Positions 1-8,182 of a DNA stretch of 43,763 bases are shown here, piece after piece. Numbering within the stretch: the stretch's first letter is position 1; every line of letters starts with the position of its first letter. The notes below the pieces were generated by a model that saw only the letters and a program-made list of their open reading frames with translations, did no database searches and had not been told where the DNA came from. Source of the DNA: Lachnospiraceae bacterium (GTDB lineage Bacteria; Bacillota; Clostridia; Lachnospirales; Lachnospiraceae). The stretch is from the NCBI GenBank assembly GCA_017635395.1, contig JAGBLN010000017.1, positions 1 through 43,763 on the forward strand. Direction: 5' to 3'. A program made the position numbers and the translations under genes.

Positions 1-142
1 CCGACTGTCCATCCTTGCACAGTCCCAGTTGCAAAATGTAGTCATAAAACTCCTGCGGATAGATATCCCTATACTTCGCATAATCTTCCGATGTTTTACC
101 CCAATCAAATGACCTGCCTTTATCAATATTCTGAATAATCAA
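1..142 (-). CDS. Class I SAM-dependent methyltransferase, N-terminal fragment
   Basis: Only the first ~47 codons lie in the window; the gene runs off the left edge. The visible protein contains SFDWGKTSEDYAKYRDIYP followed by a short helix ending in LGLCKDGQS. This is the characteristic N-terminus of a clostridial family of class I methyltransferases, just before the glycine-rich SAM-binding motif, which would be outside the window. I chose the TTG at 142 because AGGAGG sits 5 nt upstream of it. The same frame stays open further upstream and another TTG near 196 would add about 18 residues rich in Cys and Glu, so that start is possible too. Substrate cannot be told. Confidence 0.6.
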   Translation of the reverse strand, partial: MIIQNIDKGRSFDWGKTSEDYAKYRDIYPQEFYDYILQLGLCKDGQS

Positions 143-380
143 AGCAACCTCCTCTTCAAAACAACATTCGCATCCTTCGCTTCCACCTCTCAACCTTTTA
201 CTGCATTATATTGCGAGATAAAAGGCTATGCCCTCATCCCGACAAATTCGAATTTACTTCCTGCATAAGCAATGAAGGATTGTTCCGTCTTCCGGTTTAT
301 AAATGCTTCCCTTTTCAAAAAAGCCATAATCTTCTTTCATGTTTGTTTTTCAATATGCTACACTCAAATGTTTTACCCAC

Positions 381-394
381 TTTGGGTACCCAAA
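381..394. other. Perfect 14-bp palindrome
   Basis: TTTGGGTACCCAAA is self-complementary and lies 16 nt beyond the stop codon of the gene at 410-1780. Flanking GTTTT and AAAAC extend the possible fold. It could be a weak 3'-end hairpin for that gene or a protein site. No T-tract follows, so it is not called a terminator. The remainder of the gene-free stretch 143-409 shows nothing else I can support; open frames there look spurious. Confidence 0.3.
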
Positions 395-409
395 ACGGTA
401 TCTGTTTCC

Positions 410-1780
410 CTATTTCTGACAGAAAACGACGATTTCGTCATCTTCCGATGCTTCATCGGCTCCCCAGCCATCCTTAATCTGTGCCTGCAGGAACTCATCC
501 ATGTCTGCCCGGATCTGTTCTTCATACTCTTCAAAATAACCCACGGTTATTTCGACAAAGCCATCCTCTTTGAATGTCATCGACATCTTAAAGATTGCTT
601 CCATTATCGGATAGTACTGCTTCAGATTGTCCTGTTCAAATCTCCACTCCAGTTCCTCACGGAAATCGCCAAGCTTCTCATACGCCTCCGTTCCTTCCGC
701 ATATTTGCCTTCCGACAAATATACATAGAATGGATAGCGGAATACCTGATACTTCCCATCCGTAGGCGCCGTTGCGATATGGGGTGCTCTCTTCTCCAGT
801 TCCTTAAACAGTACGATACTGTCATCGTTCACATCTGCATCTCTGCTGTTTCCAAAAAGAGTGCTGTCAGACAGAACATATTTCCGGCCATCCTTAGCCT
901 CTGCACAGATCAGATATCTCCCCTTCGCATATGACGGCATACCGTATTTGCGTTTTGCATTATATCCATAGACACTGCAGATATCCTCGTATCGAAATGC
1001 CACCTGATCGTCATAGTCCTTCATATAATCTGTCCGGAGTCCGACCAGCATATCTTTGGTCAGATAAACCTTTATCGAGCTTAACCATCGTGCCCCTTTC
1101 TTCATAGACTCCCTGTCGATGTCATCTGCGGTGATTCCTGATAAGGATGTGATACGGCGTATCCCCTTCAGTTCCTTTCTGAAACCGAGCAGCAGGGGCA
1201 GACCGAATAAGATGATAACGCCACCGAATATAATATTGACAATATAATTTTCCACAAACATCGAGATATAGTTAAACTTCGTAAAGGTGATCTGAACAGC
1301 GCCAAGCTTATCCTGCAGATTGTCCGCCGTAATATTTGCCCCCAGCTCCCTTGATACGTTTCCGGCGACCTCCTCACGCTCATCTTTATCCGCAATATAA
1401 TAGGTTATACCTTCCAGTTTATAAGATCCGTTCTGCTGAAGCCACCCGCTTATCTCATCACACTCGTTATCGGTCATTTTGGAAATGATATAACGCTCCC
1501 CGTTGGTGACCAGATAATAGTGACCATGTTTACCGTTTCCGTATTCTCCGACCTTTACCGGATCCTCCACGACCTCAAATGTAGCCGCATGCCCTGCAAG
1601 ATTTCCTTCTTTTTCCAACACTTCCTCATAGGTACACTGATTCTTCATCAGGCGCGGCGTTGCCAGCAATCCGTACCCGATCAGTAAAACAGCTATGATC
1701 GTCATAACCATACCTGCCACAAGAAAGCCATATTGAAGCGAATACATATCCCAGATCTTTTTATTTTTATATTTTTTCAT
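410..1780 (-). CDS. Unknown membrane protein with two TM segments
   Basis: A 456-residue protein I do not recognise. It has a short basic cytoplasmic N-terminus, a TM segment at about residues 15-40, a soluble stretch of ~130 residues, a second TM segment at about 176-197 (ending GLPLLLGF), and a long C-terminal domain of ~255 residues. If the N-terminus is inside, both the tail and the C-terminal domain are cytoplasmic and the 41-175 region is outside. The C-terminal part contains a stretch reminiscent of PH-like membrane proteins (alternating short strands, residues ~230-310) and ends very acidic. It stands alone, with its own weak ribosome site (AAGAGAG) before the ATG. No function is proposed. 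Confidence 0.8.
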   Translation of the reverse strand: MKKYKNKKIWDMYSLQYGFLVAGMVMTIIAVLLIGYGLLATPRLMKNQCTYEEVLEKEGNLAGHAATFEVVEDPVKVGEYGNGKHGHYYLVTNGERYIISKMTDNECDEISGWLQQNGSYKLEGITYYIADKDEREEVAGNVSRELGANITADNLQDKLGAVQITFTKFNYISMFVENYIVNIIFGGVIILFGLPLLLGFRKELKGIRRITSLSGITADDIDRESMKKGARWLSSIKVYLTKDMLVGLRTDYMKDYDDQVAFRYEDICSVYGYNAKRKYGMPSYAKGRYLICAEAKDGRKYVLSDSTLFGNSRDADVNDDSIVLFKELEKRAPHIATAPTDGKYQVFRYPFYVYLSEGKYAEGTEAYEKLGDFREELEWRFEQDNLKQYYPIMEAIFKMSMTFKEDGFVEITVGYFEEYEEQIRADMDEFLQAQIKDGWGADEASEDDEIVVFCQK

Positions 1781-1929
1781 TTCTTGTATCTCTCTTTAAG
1801 CTGTCATTCCCGCCCCCTTACAGTTTCTTCTGCATCAGGAGCAGATCACGCATCACAATTGTATCATAACAGAAAAATCACAAAAGATTTTATTTCGGAA
1901 GAAACGAATAATGACAGAAAAAATCCCCG

Positions 1930-1960
1930 AAAAAAGGAATCCCCATAAATCAGGGATTCC
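1930..1960 (-). terminator. Rho-independent terminator after the cytidylate-kinase-like gene
   Basis: On the minus strand GGAATCCC and GGGGATTCC pair around an 8-nt loop and are followed at once by TTTTTT. It closes the five-gene operon running down from 5738. Confidence 0.85.
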
Positions 1961-1975
1961 CGTTTATTTATGTAC

Positions 1976-2560
1976 TTATTTTGCTACCTCGCAGATCAGG
2001 TCAACGCTGCCTTCGATCCCGAGTGTGGAACTCTTTACACATAAGTCATAGTAGGCAGCATTTCCGAACTCGGTGTTGGTATAGTACTTGCAGTATTTTT
2101 TTCTTGCCTTATCTACTGAACGGATACGGTCAAGAACTTTATCTTCCGGAACGCCGGCCATCTCTTCCTGCATTCTCTTTAACCTGAAGCTTTCGGATGC
2201 TGAGACAAACACATGCAGGGTTCTGTCAAATTCTTTGAGTATGATATTTGCATTACGGCCCACGATCACGCAGTCGCCTTTTTCTGCAACTTTCATTATG
2301 GCATCCCTCTGTGCCGCAAAGAGCCTTTCATCAAGGGGCTTGTTGTAAAAATCAAAGAGGCTCTGGCCAAATCCCCATTCCCTCGGGACGCGCTCATCAT
2401 AATAATTAACTTCTTTCGGTGAAAGATTTCCGCTCTCCATAGCAGCCCTCAGTATCATGTCCTTATCGCAATAGTAGTAACCGAGCCTGTCTGCAACTGC
2501 CCGGCCTATGGTGCCTCCGCCGGCACCGAACTGCCTGCTGATAGTGATTATATTTCTCAT
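1976..2560 (-). CDS. Cytidylate kinase-like family protein
   Basis: The 194-residue protein opens with ITISRQFGAGGGTIGRAVAD, a P-loop variant typical of the cytidylate-kinase-like family (AAA_26/Cytidylate_kin2). It continues with the expected RLGYYYCDKDM segment, a central IVGRNANIIL strand and an Arg-rich LID-like stretch near residues 128-160 (RIRSVDKARKKYCKYY). Family members are common in gut Bacillota next to transporters and are rarely characterised; a nucleoside monophosphate kinase activity is only inferred from the fold. It starts 15 nt after the ABC ATPase gene and precedes a terminator, so it is the last gene of the transporter operon. Confidence 0.85.
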   Translation of the reverse strand: MRNIITISRQFGAGGGTIGRAVADRLGYYYCDKDMILRAAMESGNLSPKEVNYYDERVPREWGFGQSLFDFYNKPLDERLFAAQRDAIMKVAEKGDCVIVGRNANIILKEFDRTLHVFVSASESFRLKRMQEEMAGVPEDKVLDRIRSVDKARKKYCKYYTNTEFGNAAYYDLCVKSSTLGIEGSVDLICEVAK

Positions 2561-2575
2561 GAGACCTCCATTGTT

Positions 2576-3319
2576 TTAAAGAACCTTGTTTAAGAAATCA
2601 ATGGTCCTTTCCTCTTTAGGATTAAGCAATACTTCCTGGGGAGTGCCCTCCTCGATAATGTAGCCGCCGTCCATGAATATGACTCTGTCTGCTACCTCTC
2701 TTGCAAAGCCCATTTCGTGGGTAACGATCACCATTGTCATGCCCTCTGCCGCAAGGTCCTTCATAACCTGCAGTACTTCACCTACCATCTCCGGATCCAG
2801 TGCGGATGTAGGTTCATCAAAAAGCATTATATCCGGCTGCATGCACAGTGCCCTTGCAATGGCTACACGCTGTTTCTGTCCGCCGGAAAGCTGTTTTGGA
2901 TAACTTCCTGCCTTATCTTCAAGACCGACTTTTTTTAACATATCCTTAGCTCTGGTGGCAGCTTCCTCTTTTGAACATTTCTTCAGCTGAACAGGAGCAA
3001 GTGTAAGATTATCCAGTATGTTAAGGTTATTAAAAAGATTGAAATGCTGGAACACCATTCCAATGTTTTCACGGACATGGTTGATGTTCACCTTTTTCTG
3101 TGTAATGTCAGTTCCATCAATTATTATCGTACCGGAAGTAGGACTCTCAAGCTTGTTAAGGCAGCGAAGGAATGTGGATTTTCCGGAACCGGAAGGTCCG
3201 ATCACGCATACCACTTCACCTTTAGTTATCTCTGCGGAAATATCCTTGAGAACCTCAAGACTGCCAAAGCTCTTTTTCAGATGATCGACTTTTATTTTGA
3301 TTTCTTTATTATCTGCCAA
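2576..3319 (-). CDS. Polar amino acid ABC transporter, ATP-binding protein
   Basis: Energises import by the permease and binding protein encoded just upstream. The 247-residue protein has Walker [10 protein letters not shown] (about 41-49), a Q-loop at VFQHFNLF, signature [15 protein letters not shown], Walker [15 protein letters not shown] and switch histidine in IVTHEM, all matching the GlnQ/HisP type. I place the start at the TTG at 3319, which has GGAGG 8 nt upstream. A GTG 30 nt earlier is also open but lacks a ribosome site. The start lies inside the last codons of the permease gene (11-nt overlap), implying translational coupling. Glutamine or another polar amino acid is the likely cargo. 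Confidence 0.93.
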   Translation of the reverse strand: MADNKEIKIKVDHLKKSFGSLEVLKDISAEITKGEVVCVIGPSGSGKSTFLRCLNKLESPTSGTIIIDGTDITQKKVNINHVRENIGMVFQHFNLFNNLNILDNLTLAPVQLKKCSKEEAATRAKDMLKKVGLEDKAGSYPKQLSGGQKQRVAIARALCMQPDIMLFDEPTSALDPEMVGEVLQVMKDLAAEGMTMVIVTHEMGFAREVADRVIFMDGGYIIEEGTPQEVLLNPKEERTIDFLNKVL

Positions 3320-3980
3320 CGCTGAGCCTCCTTTCAACAACCTTTGCACTGCGCGAAAGGATAGTTATAACAACCAGATACATTACGCCCACGATAGCCC
3401 ATGTCTGGAAAGACATGAACGTATTCGCCTGAACATTTTTAGCAGTATTAACAAGCTCAGGGAATCCGATTACCGACAGAATGGAAGTATCCTTCAGCGT
3501 AATGATGAACTGATTGATAAATGTAGGTATCATAGTACGGATAGCCTGTGGAAGAACAACTTTTCTCATAGCCATTCCGTATGTAAGACCAAGTGACCTT
3601 GCAGCCTCCATCTGGCCCACATCAACCGACTGGATACCGGCACGGACGATCTCAGCCATATATGCACCGCAGTTAAGAGCAAGACAGATAGTACCTGCCT
3701 GAAGTGCCGAGAGGTTTATGGAAAAGCCGCCGATTATCGTATTAAAGAAATAAGGTATTCCGAAATAAACGAAGAAGGCGAGAACGATCATGGGAACGCC
3801 TCTTATAACATCAACGAAAACCTGCGAGATTATGTTGCAGGCACGGTTCTTTACTACGCCCATGATACCGAAGATCATGCCGATGATGCATGCAAAGAAT
3901 AATCCCAGCAGCGCCAGCAGCAAAGTTCTGCCAAGAGCTACCAGCAGCAAGCCTCCATAAACTGTAATAATTTTGATCAT
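3309..3980 (-). CDS. Polar amino acid ABC transporter, permease
   Basis: Membrane channel subunit of 223 residues. It has the HisM/GlnP-type pattern: an N-terminal TM helix ([17 protein letters not shown]), further TM segments, and the cytoplasmic EAA loop [20 protein letters not shown] that docks onto the ATPase. Such permeases normally work as homodimers when only one is encoded, as here. The start ATG is preceded by AAAGAGG with short spacing, and immediately 5' of that lies a GC-rich perfect hairpin (3994-4007) that is repeated in front of tpiA. The gene is separated from the binding-protein gene by a structured 184-nt spacer and overlaps the ATPase gene at its 3' end. Confidence 0.93.
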   Translation of the reverse strand: MIKIITVYGGLLLVALGRTLLLALLGLFFACIIGMIFGIMGVVKNRACNIISQVFVDVIRGVPMIVLAFFVYFGIPYFFNTIIGGFSINLSALQAGTICLALNCGAYMAEIVRAGIQSVDVGQMEAARSLGLTYGMAMRKVVLPQAIRTMIPTFINQFIITLKDTSILSVIGFPELVNTAKNVQANTFMSFQTWAIVGVMYLVVITILSRSAKVVERRLSVGR

Positions 3981-3987
3981 AATACCT

Positions 3988-4012
3988 CTTTCTGCCGCTT
4001 AAGCGGCTACGC
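3988..4012 (-). repeat. Hairpin repeat copy A, directly 5' of the permease ribosome site
   Basis: A 25-nt element that matches positions 41639-41663 at 24 of 25 bases. On the minus strand it reads GCGTAGCCGCTTAAGCGGC followed by AGAAAG, which runs straight into the AGG of the ribosome site. GCCGCTTAAGCGGC is a perfect palindrome. The one differing base is in the loop, so folding is kept in both copies. Confidence 0.8.
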
Positions 4013-4033
4013 ATGGCGATCAGAGAACATTGG

Positions 4034-4129
4034 GCCGTTTTTCCGGCTGGTTTATATTAAACGAATTAAGTACTTGCTGCTTTCGTGAGCAGACAACACT
4101 TTAATCTAAGCATCATCCGCCACGAAAGC
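4034..4129 (-). other. Structured spacer between binding-protein and permease genes
   Basis: Two hairpins fill the spacer besides the repeat at 3988-4012: GCTTTCGTG (4079-4087) pairs perfectly with CACGAAAGC (4121-4129) across a 33-nt loop, and GCCG/CGGC (4034-4047) closes a T/A-rich loop. Such 3' structures typically protect the upstream binding-protein message and lower downstream expression, which suits a transporter needing excess binding protein. That role is inferred. Confidence 0.55.
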
Positions 4130-4164
4130 GCAATAACTAAATGCGTTTAGTATAAAAAGATATA

Positions 4165-5019
4165 TTATTCGCCAAGATATTTTGCAAGTATCTCATCATA
4201 TGTTCCGTTAGCCTTGATGTTAGCAAGACCTGCATTGAACATATCAACAAGTTCCTGGTTCTCAGGATTGAATACAGCAAAACCGTAAGCTGCAGGATCA
4301 TTTCCTGTGCCGTCAACCAGTTTCATTGCGATGCCTGTATCCTTTATGTTTGCTGCCATGATAGGGGTATCATCAAATACAGCTGCAACCTGTCCGCCTA
4401 CAACAGCCTGATACATAGTAGGTGAATCCTCGAAATAAGTGATTGTGAAACCATACTCATCAGCAAGGCTCTCAGCATATGTTGCACTCATGGAACCTGT
4501 CTTTACAGCAACAGACTTACCGCTAAGATCGTCAAAACCGTCAATATCTGATGAAGCTTCTACTGCCATGCTCTGATTTGCATCATAGTAACCATCCGAG
4601 AAGATCCAGCCTGATTCCTTTCTCTCCTCTGTGATGGATGCGCCTGCGATCATACCATCAGCCTGTCCAGCCTGGCATGCTGCGATGGATGCGTCCCATC
4701 CAAGAACCTGAAGCTCATACTCGAATCCCTGATCCTTAGCAACAGCCTCAAGGATATCCATATCGATACCTACGAAGTTACCGCTGTCATCTGTGTACTC
4801 AAAGGGCTTGAAAGCGGTATCAGTAGCGATCTTCCATACCTTTCCTGAAGTATCCTTCACATCTGTCTGTTCAGCTTCCTCTGTCTCGGCAGCCTCCTCG
4901 GTTACTTCTGTCTCTGTGGTCTCAGGTGTGGTTGCAGGCTCTGTTCCGGAACCTGTGCAACCTCCTGCTACAGCCACCATAAGACAACTCATTACCAGTG
5001 CCATCATTTTCTTTTTCAT
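4165..5019 (-). CDS. Amino acid ABC transporter substrate-binding lipoprotein
   Basis: A 284-residue SBP_bac_3-type receptor. Residues 1-20 are a lipoprotein signal (MKKKMMALVMSC... AVAGG) with the lipid-modified cysteine at position 21, followed by a Thr/Glu-rich tether to about residue 57. The mature domain has the family landmarks WKIATDTAFKPFEYTDDSG, GIDMDILEAVAKD, and SVAVKTGSMSATYAE. I use the ATG at 5019 because AGGAG lies ahead of it; a start 27 nt upstream has no ribosome site and would spoil the signal peptide. The ATG overlaps the hydrolase stop codon (ATGA), so both are coupled. Confidence 0.93.
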   Translation of the reverse strand: MKKKMMALVMSCLMVAVAGGCTGSGTEPATTPETTETEVTEEAAETEEAEQTDVKDTSGKVWKIATDTAFKPFEYTDDSGNFVGIDMDILEAVAKDQGFEYELQVLGWDASIAACQAGQADGMIAGASITEERKESGWIFSDGYYDANQSMAVEASSDIDGFDDLSGKSVAVKTGSMSATYAESLADEYGFTITYFEDSPTMYQAVVGGQVAAVFDDTPIMAANIKDTGIAMKLVDGTGNDPAAYGFAVFNPENQELVDMFNAGLANIKANGTYDEILAKYLGE

Positions 5020-5738
5020 AGTTTTGTTCTCCTTCCTTTTTTGCATTCTTCTACGAATGCCTTTAAAATTTTTTTGCTTTCCTCATTATTCATGTAGGAA
5101 AACTCCGGGTGCCATTGCACTCCTATTGCAAAACTGTGATCATTCACAGCAATTGCCTCAACCAGTCCGTCTTCCGAAACGGCCATTGCGGTTACCTTGG
5201 GGGATAGCTCTTTGACTGCCTGATGATGATAGCTGTTCACCTCATGGGTTCCGTTCCCTATTATACCCGCCAAAATAGTATTGTCAAAAATTTCTACAGT
5301 ATGAGCTGTTCTGTCATAAGGCGGCGACATATGATGTTCCACTTTGCAGTCGTATTCCGTTGGCAGATCCTGATACAAAGTACCTCCAAGATGGGCGTTT
5401 AAAAGCTGTATGCCGCGGCAGATACCGAGGAACGGCTTGTCATCATCAAGGCATTTGTCGATAAGATAGCCTTCCATGGAATCCCTGTCATCACATGAAA
5501 CTCCGCAAGATTCTTTCCTGCTTTCACCATAAACATCAGGTGATACATCATGACCGCCGGTAAATAGGATCCCATCACACAGACTGTATACTTCATCAAG
5601 CTCTGCACTGTCCACAGTAAGCGGAAGCATTATAGGCAGTCCGCCGGCATTTTCAATGCCCTGCATATAACCAGGAAGCATCCAGTAGCTTTCTTTTTCT
5701 TCGTCATATAACGGTATCAAACCGATAACAGGTCTCAA
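5016..5738 (-). CDS. Gamma-glutamyl-gamma-aminobutyrate hydrolase family protein (peptidase C26)
   Basis: Glutamine-amidotransferase-like hydrolase of 240 residues, the family of PuuD, which hydrolyses gamma-glutamyl amides. Visible: RPVIGLIPLY at the N-terminus, ILFTGGHDVSP, the nucleophile elbow FLGICRGIQLLN with Cys107, and the catalytic His210/Glu212 in QWHPEFSY. The TTG at 5738 is preferred because GGGAGG lies 8 nt before it; an ATG 27 nt upstream has no ribosome site. It heads the amino acid transporter operon with a 4-nt ATGA overlap into the binding protein. The arrangement suggests that the imported substrate, or a product of it, is a gamma-glutamyl compound or glutamine; this is inference. 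Confidence 0.88.
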   Translation of the reverse strand: MRPVIGLIPLYDEEKESYWMLPGYMQGIENAGGLPIMLPLTVDSAELDEVYSLCDGILFTGGHDVSPDVYGESRKESCGVSCDDRDSMEGYLIDKCLDDDKPFLGICRGIQLLNAHLGGTLYQDLPTEYDCKVEHHMSPPYDRTAHTVEIFDNTILAGIIGNGTHEVNSYHHQAVKELSPKVTAMAVSEDGLVEAIAVNDHSFAIGVQWHPEFSYMNNEESKKILKAFVEECKKGRRTKL

Positions 5739-5769
5739 AGGATCCACCTCCCTTCGAATACGCATCGAA

Positions 5770-5801
5770 AAGGGCGCCTACTATATCCAGCAGACGCCCT
5801 T
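5770..5801 (-). promoter_or_regulatory. Leader hairpin of the amino acid transporter operon
   Basis: AAGGGCG and CGCCCTT form a 7-bp stem with an 18-nt loop on the minus strand and end in a short T-run (TTTT). It lies between the promoter at 5821-5849 and the first gene, so it is better seen as a leader element or weak attenuator than as the terminator of the gene at 5921, though it could also serve as that. Confidence 0.45.
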
Positions 5802-5820
5802 GTCCTTTTCAACAACAAAT

Positions 5821-5849
5821 ATTTTAGACGATTTTCACATTTTTTGCAA
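5821..5849 (-). promoter_or_regulatory. Sigma-A-type promoter of the C26 hydrolase/ABC transporter operon
   Basis: Minus-strand TTGCAA (5844-5849), 17-nt spacer, TAAAAT (5821-5826). The sequence matches the housekeeping consensus at both boxes with ideal spacing, about 80 nt upstream of the first start codon. Confidence 0.65.
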
Positions 5850-5920
5850 GACTAAAAAACCAATGCTCTTTAATGCTCTTTAATGCAACTTCTAATCAGG
5901 TAGAAGCCTCGTATACTTTT

Positions 5921-6796
5921 CTACTGCCTGATCAGTGTCATTGCAATGTCCAGCCTGTTCTGTATATCCTGGCGGTAGTATTCAGCCATCTTACCCAGCA
6001 TACCATCCACATTGCCGGAAGCCTCTCCGGAACGAAGGAAATTGATCAGATCCCGGGGAAAAATATGCTGTGCCTCAAGTGCATCAGACAAAGGATTGCC
6101 CCTTTCTACAACTCTTGCAGCCTGCAGAACTTTCGCCTTCAGTGCCTCATATCTTACAGATTCAGCACAGTACCGCAGTGCTTTAGCCGGTGAAACACCG
6201 CATGAATAAAATACTGCCATGTTGTCTGCGAGATCTGCCAGCTCAGACTGCATTATGATCCGCCCGCAAAAAGGCGCATGTATAAGCACATTGCCCACCA
6301 CCAGACTCTTCCGGCTCAGTTTCTGGCCACCATAGCGTAAAAATACTGCTCCAAATATGACTGCGAAAATGATCCCTATAAAAGCAAGAGCCTGGGGAAG
6401 AAAATGCCACACGGCCGCTACCGCAATCAAAGATCCGATAAACACGATCAGTACTATAGACGGATAAATTGCAGCCTGCATAATTTTCCTTGAAGTCTCA
6501 TCGCGCTGTTCAAAACGGACAGCCATACGCTTAAAAGCTATATCATAGTGTCCTGTCTGTTCCGTAATGTATATGAGATTAACCAGCTCAGGCGTGAAAA
6601 CCCACTCATTATTCCGCATTGATTCGCTTAAAGCTTTCCCGCGCCGCAATCCGCCTATACAGTCACTGACAGCAGTCCTTAACAATCCCCGCTCTTCATC
6701 CTTCATTACCAGCAATGCCTTTTCAATGTCAAATCCGGCATTCAGTGCATTATTCATTTTGCGGCAGAAAACTGCCAGTTCCCTGTATCTCGACAT
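5921..6796 (-). CDS. Solitary GspF/PilC-type (T2SF) membrane protein, compact form
   Basis: The 291-residue protein has two copies of the T2SF four-helix domain: residues ~5-105 (LAVFCRKMNNALNAGFDIEK ... LSESM ... LVNLIYITEQTGHYDIAFKRM) and ~195-280 (ADLADNMAVFYSCGVSPAKAL ... FLRSGEASGNVDGMLGKMAEYY). Two TM helices lie between them at ~110-155. These proteins are the inner-membrane platform of type II secretion and type IV pili. It is short: the usual C-terminal hydrophobic helix after the second domain is absent and the frame stops at TLIRQ within a 15-bp inverted repeat. No ribosome site is seen before the ATG, and no pilus, ATPase or pilin gene is adjacent. It may be a decayed or orphan component. 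Confidence 0.72.
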   Translation of the reverse strand: MSRYRELAVFCRKMNNALNAGFDIEKALLVMKDEERGLLRTAVSDCIGGLRRGKALSESMRNNEWVFTPELVNLIYITEQTGHYDIAFKRMAVRFEQRDETSRKIMQAAIYPSIVLIVFIGSLIAVAAVWHFLPQALAFIGIIFAVIFGAVFLRYGGQKLSRKSLVVGNVLIHAPFCGRIIMQSELADLADNMAVFYSCGVSPAKALRYCAESVRYEALKAKVLQAARVVERGNPLSDALEAQHIFPRDLINFLRSGEASGNVDGMLGKMAEYYRQDIQNRLDIAMTLIRQ

Positions 6797-6838
6797 ATGA
6801 CTTTAAGGAGCACTCTTTATGTTTGGGTAACAGTTCTT

Positions 6839-7867
6839 TTACGATTTCAGTTCAGCCTTCGCTTTATCCAGTACGCTGATCACCCTGTCGCACCATTCGT
6901 CAAACTCCGGATCTTCCACCTGGCATTCAGGATGCTCCAGCACATACTTGAGTGCGATGCGCACGCCCTGGTCATAACGGACTGTAGTCCTCATATCAGG
7001 TACTGCACGCTTAAGCTTGCTGTTGTCAAAAACAACGGATACTGCCTTGTCCCCGATAAGGCTTCCTTCAAAATCAAAACCATAAGGATCACCGACCGCC
7101 GACAGGAATTCCGAAGACACATGATAAGCCTTCAGCTCTACTCCAAGCGCATCAGCAATGGTCGCATAGATCTGGTTCCAGCTTAAGGTCTCATCACCTG
7201 TTATCTGGAATGCTTCACCGATAGCATGCCGGTTACCCATAAGTCCCGTGTAGCCTATTGCAAAATCTTTATTAAAAGTAACTGTCCAAAGTGATGTTCC
7301 ATCCCCCTGAATGATGACAGGCTTTCCGTCCATCATACGCTTTATAACCTGCCAGAAACCTTGCTTTCCGTGAACGCCCAAGGGAATATTTCTCTCATCA
7401 TAGGTATGGCTGGGTCTCACTATGGTAACCGGAAATCCCTCTTCCCTGTACTTCTTCATCAGGAAGTCCTCACACGCTATCTTATCCCTGGAATACTGCC
7501 AGTGGGGATTAGCCAACGTTGTACCTTCCGTAATAACATAGCTTGCCGCAGGCTTATGGTATGCGGATGCAGAGCTTGTAAAGATGTACTGCCTTGTCTT
7601 TCCCTTGAAAAGCCTGTAATCCCTTTCCACATCCTCAACCTTGAAACCGATAAACTCGCACACCGTATCAAAGGTCATCCCGCTGATTTTTTTTGCCACA
7701 TCATCTTCATCATGGATATCGGCAACAATGCTGTGAACACCTTCCGGAAGTTCTTCATTCCTGTTACCCCGGTTTAAGAGCCATACTTCCCAGTCAGTCT
7801 CCTCTGCCAGACGCTTAACAATAGCCATGCTGATCTGTCCTGTTCCACCAATAAACAACGCCTTCAT
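6839..7867 (-). CDS. NAD(P)-dependent epimerase/dehydratase (extended or atypical SDR)
   Basis: A 342-residue Rossmann protein. The nucleotide-binding glycine motif GGTGQIS is at residues 7-13, the mid-strand TSSASAYHKP carries the catalytic serine region, and YSRDK gives the Tyr-xxx-Lys pair. The sequence resembles the SDR group that includes NAD-dependent nucleotide-sugar epimerases and CSP41-like proteins; substrate not assignable. AGGAGG sits 9 nt before the ATG. An AT-rich stretch with TATAAT (7913-7918, minus) lies upstream without a convincing -35 box. Divergent from the Rrf2 gene, with ~315 nt between the starts. Confidence 0.85.
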   Translation of the reverse strand: MKALFIGGTGQISMAIVKRLAEETDWEVWLLNRGNRNEELPEGVHSIVADIHDEDDVAKKISGMTFDTVCEFIGFKVEDVERDYRLFKGKTRQYIFTSSASAYHKPAASYVITEGTTLANPHWQYSRDKIACEDFLMKKYREEGFPVTIVRPSHTYDERNIPLGVHGKQGFWQVIKRMMDGKPVIIQGDGTSLWTVTFNKDFAIGYTGLMGNRHAIGEAFQITGDETLSWNQIYATIADALGVELKAYHVSSEFLSAVGDPYGFDFEGSLIGDKAVSVVFDNSKLKRAVPDMRTTVRYDQGVRIALKYVLEHPECQVEDPEFDEWCDRVISVLDKAKAELKS

Positions 7868-8072
7868 TTGCCGATACCTCCTTTTTTTTGATATGTTTTT
7901 GCATCAATTATTATTATAAATTACTTTTCTTATATTTATAATCTATAATACAAAAATGTTGGCCATTTTCTTTTTTGAAAAATATATATCAGAACCTGAG
8001 AAACCGGAGATTGTAAGTGTTCAAAGTACAAATTGAGCTAATCGTCTATGTCAACAGGTATTAGGATAGCTG

Positions 8073-8101
8073 TTGTTTATCACCGGTTATAGCGTTAAAA
8101 T
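8073..8101 (+). promoter_or_regulatory. Promoter of the Rrf2 regulator gene
   Basis: TTGTTT (8073-8078), 17-nt spacer, TAAAAT (8096-8101), about 80 nt before the Rrf2 start codon. Rrf2 proteins often repress their own promoter, but no clear operator symmetry was found here. Confidence 0.55.
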
Positions 8102-8182
8102 ATCACCAGAATAAAACTCTGCGAAACCTTATTCGAATTTACTGATATGCGGTGCCGATATAAACGGCGGAAAGAAGAGAAA

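Noticed and set aside
211-934. Two plus-strand open frames of 88 and 220 codons
   Set aside because: They lie mostly antisense to the 410-1780 gene, have no ribosome site and show Cys/Phe/Leu-rich antisense-type composition.
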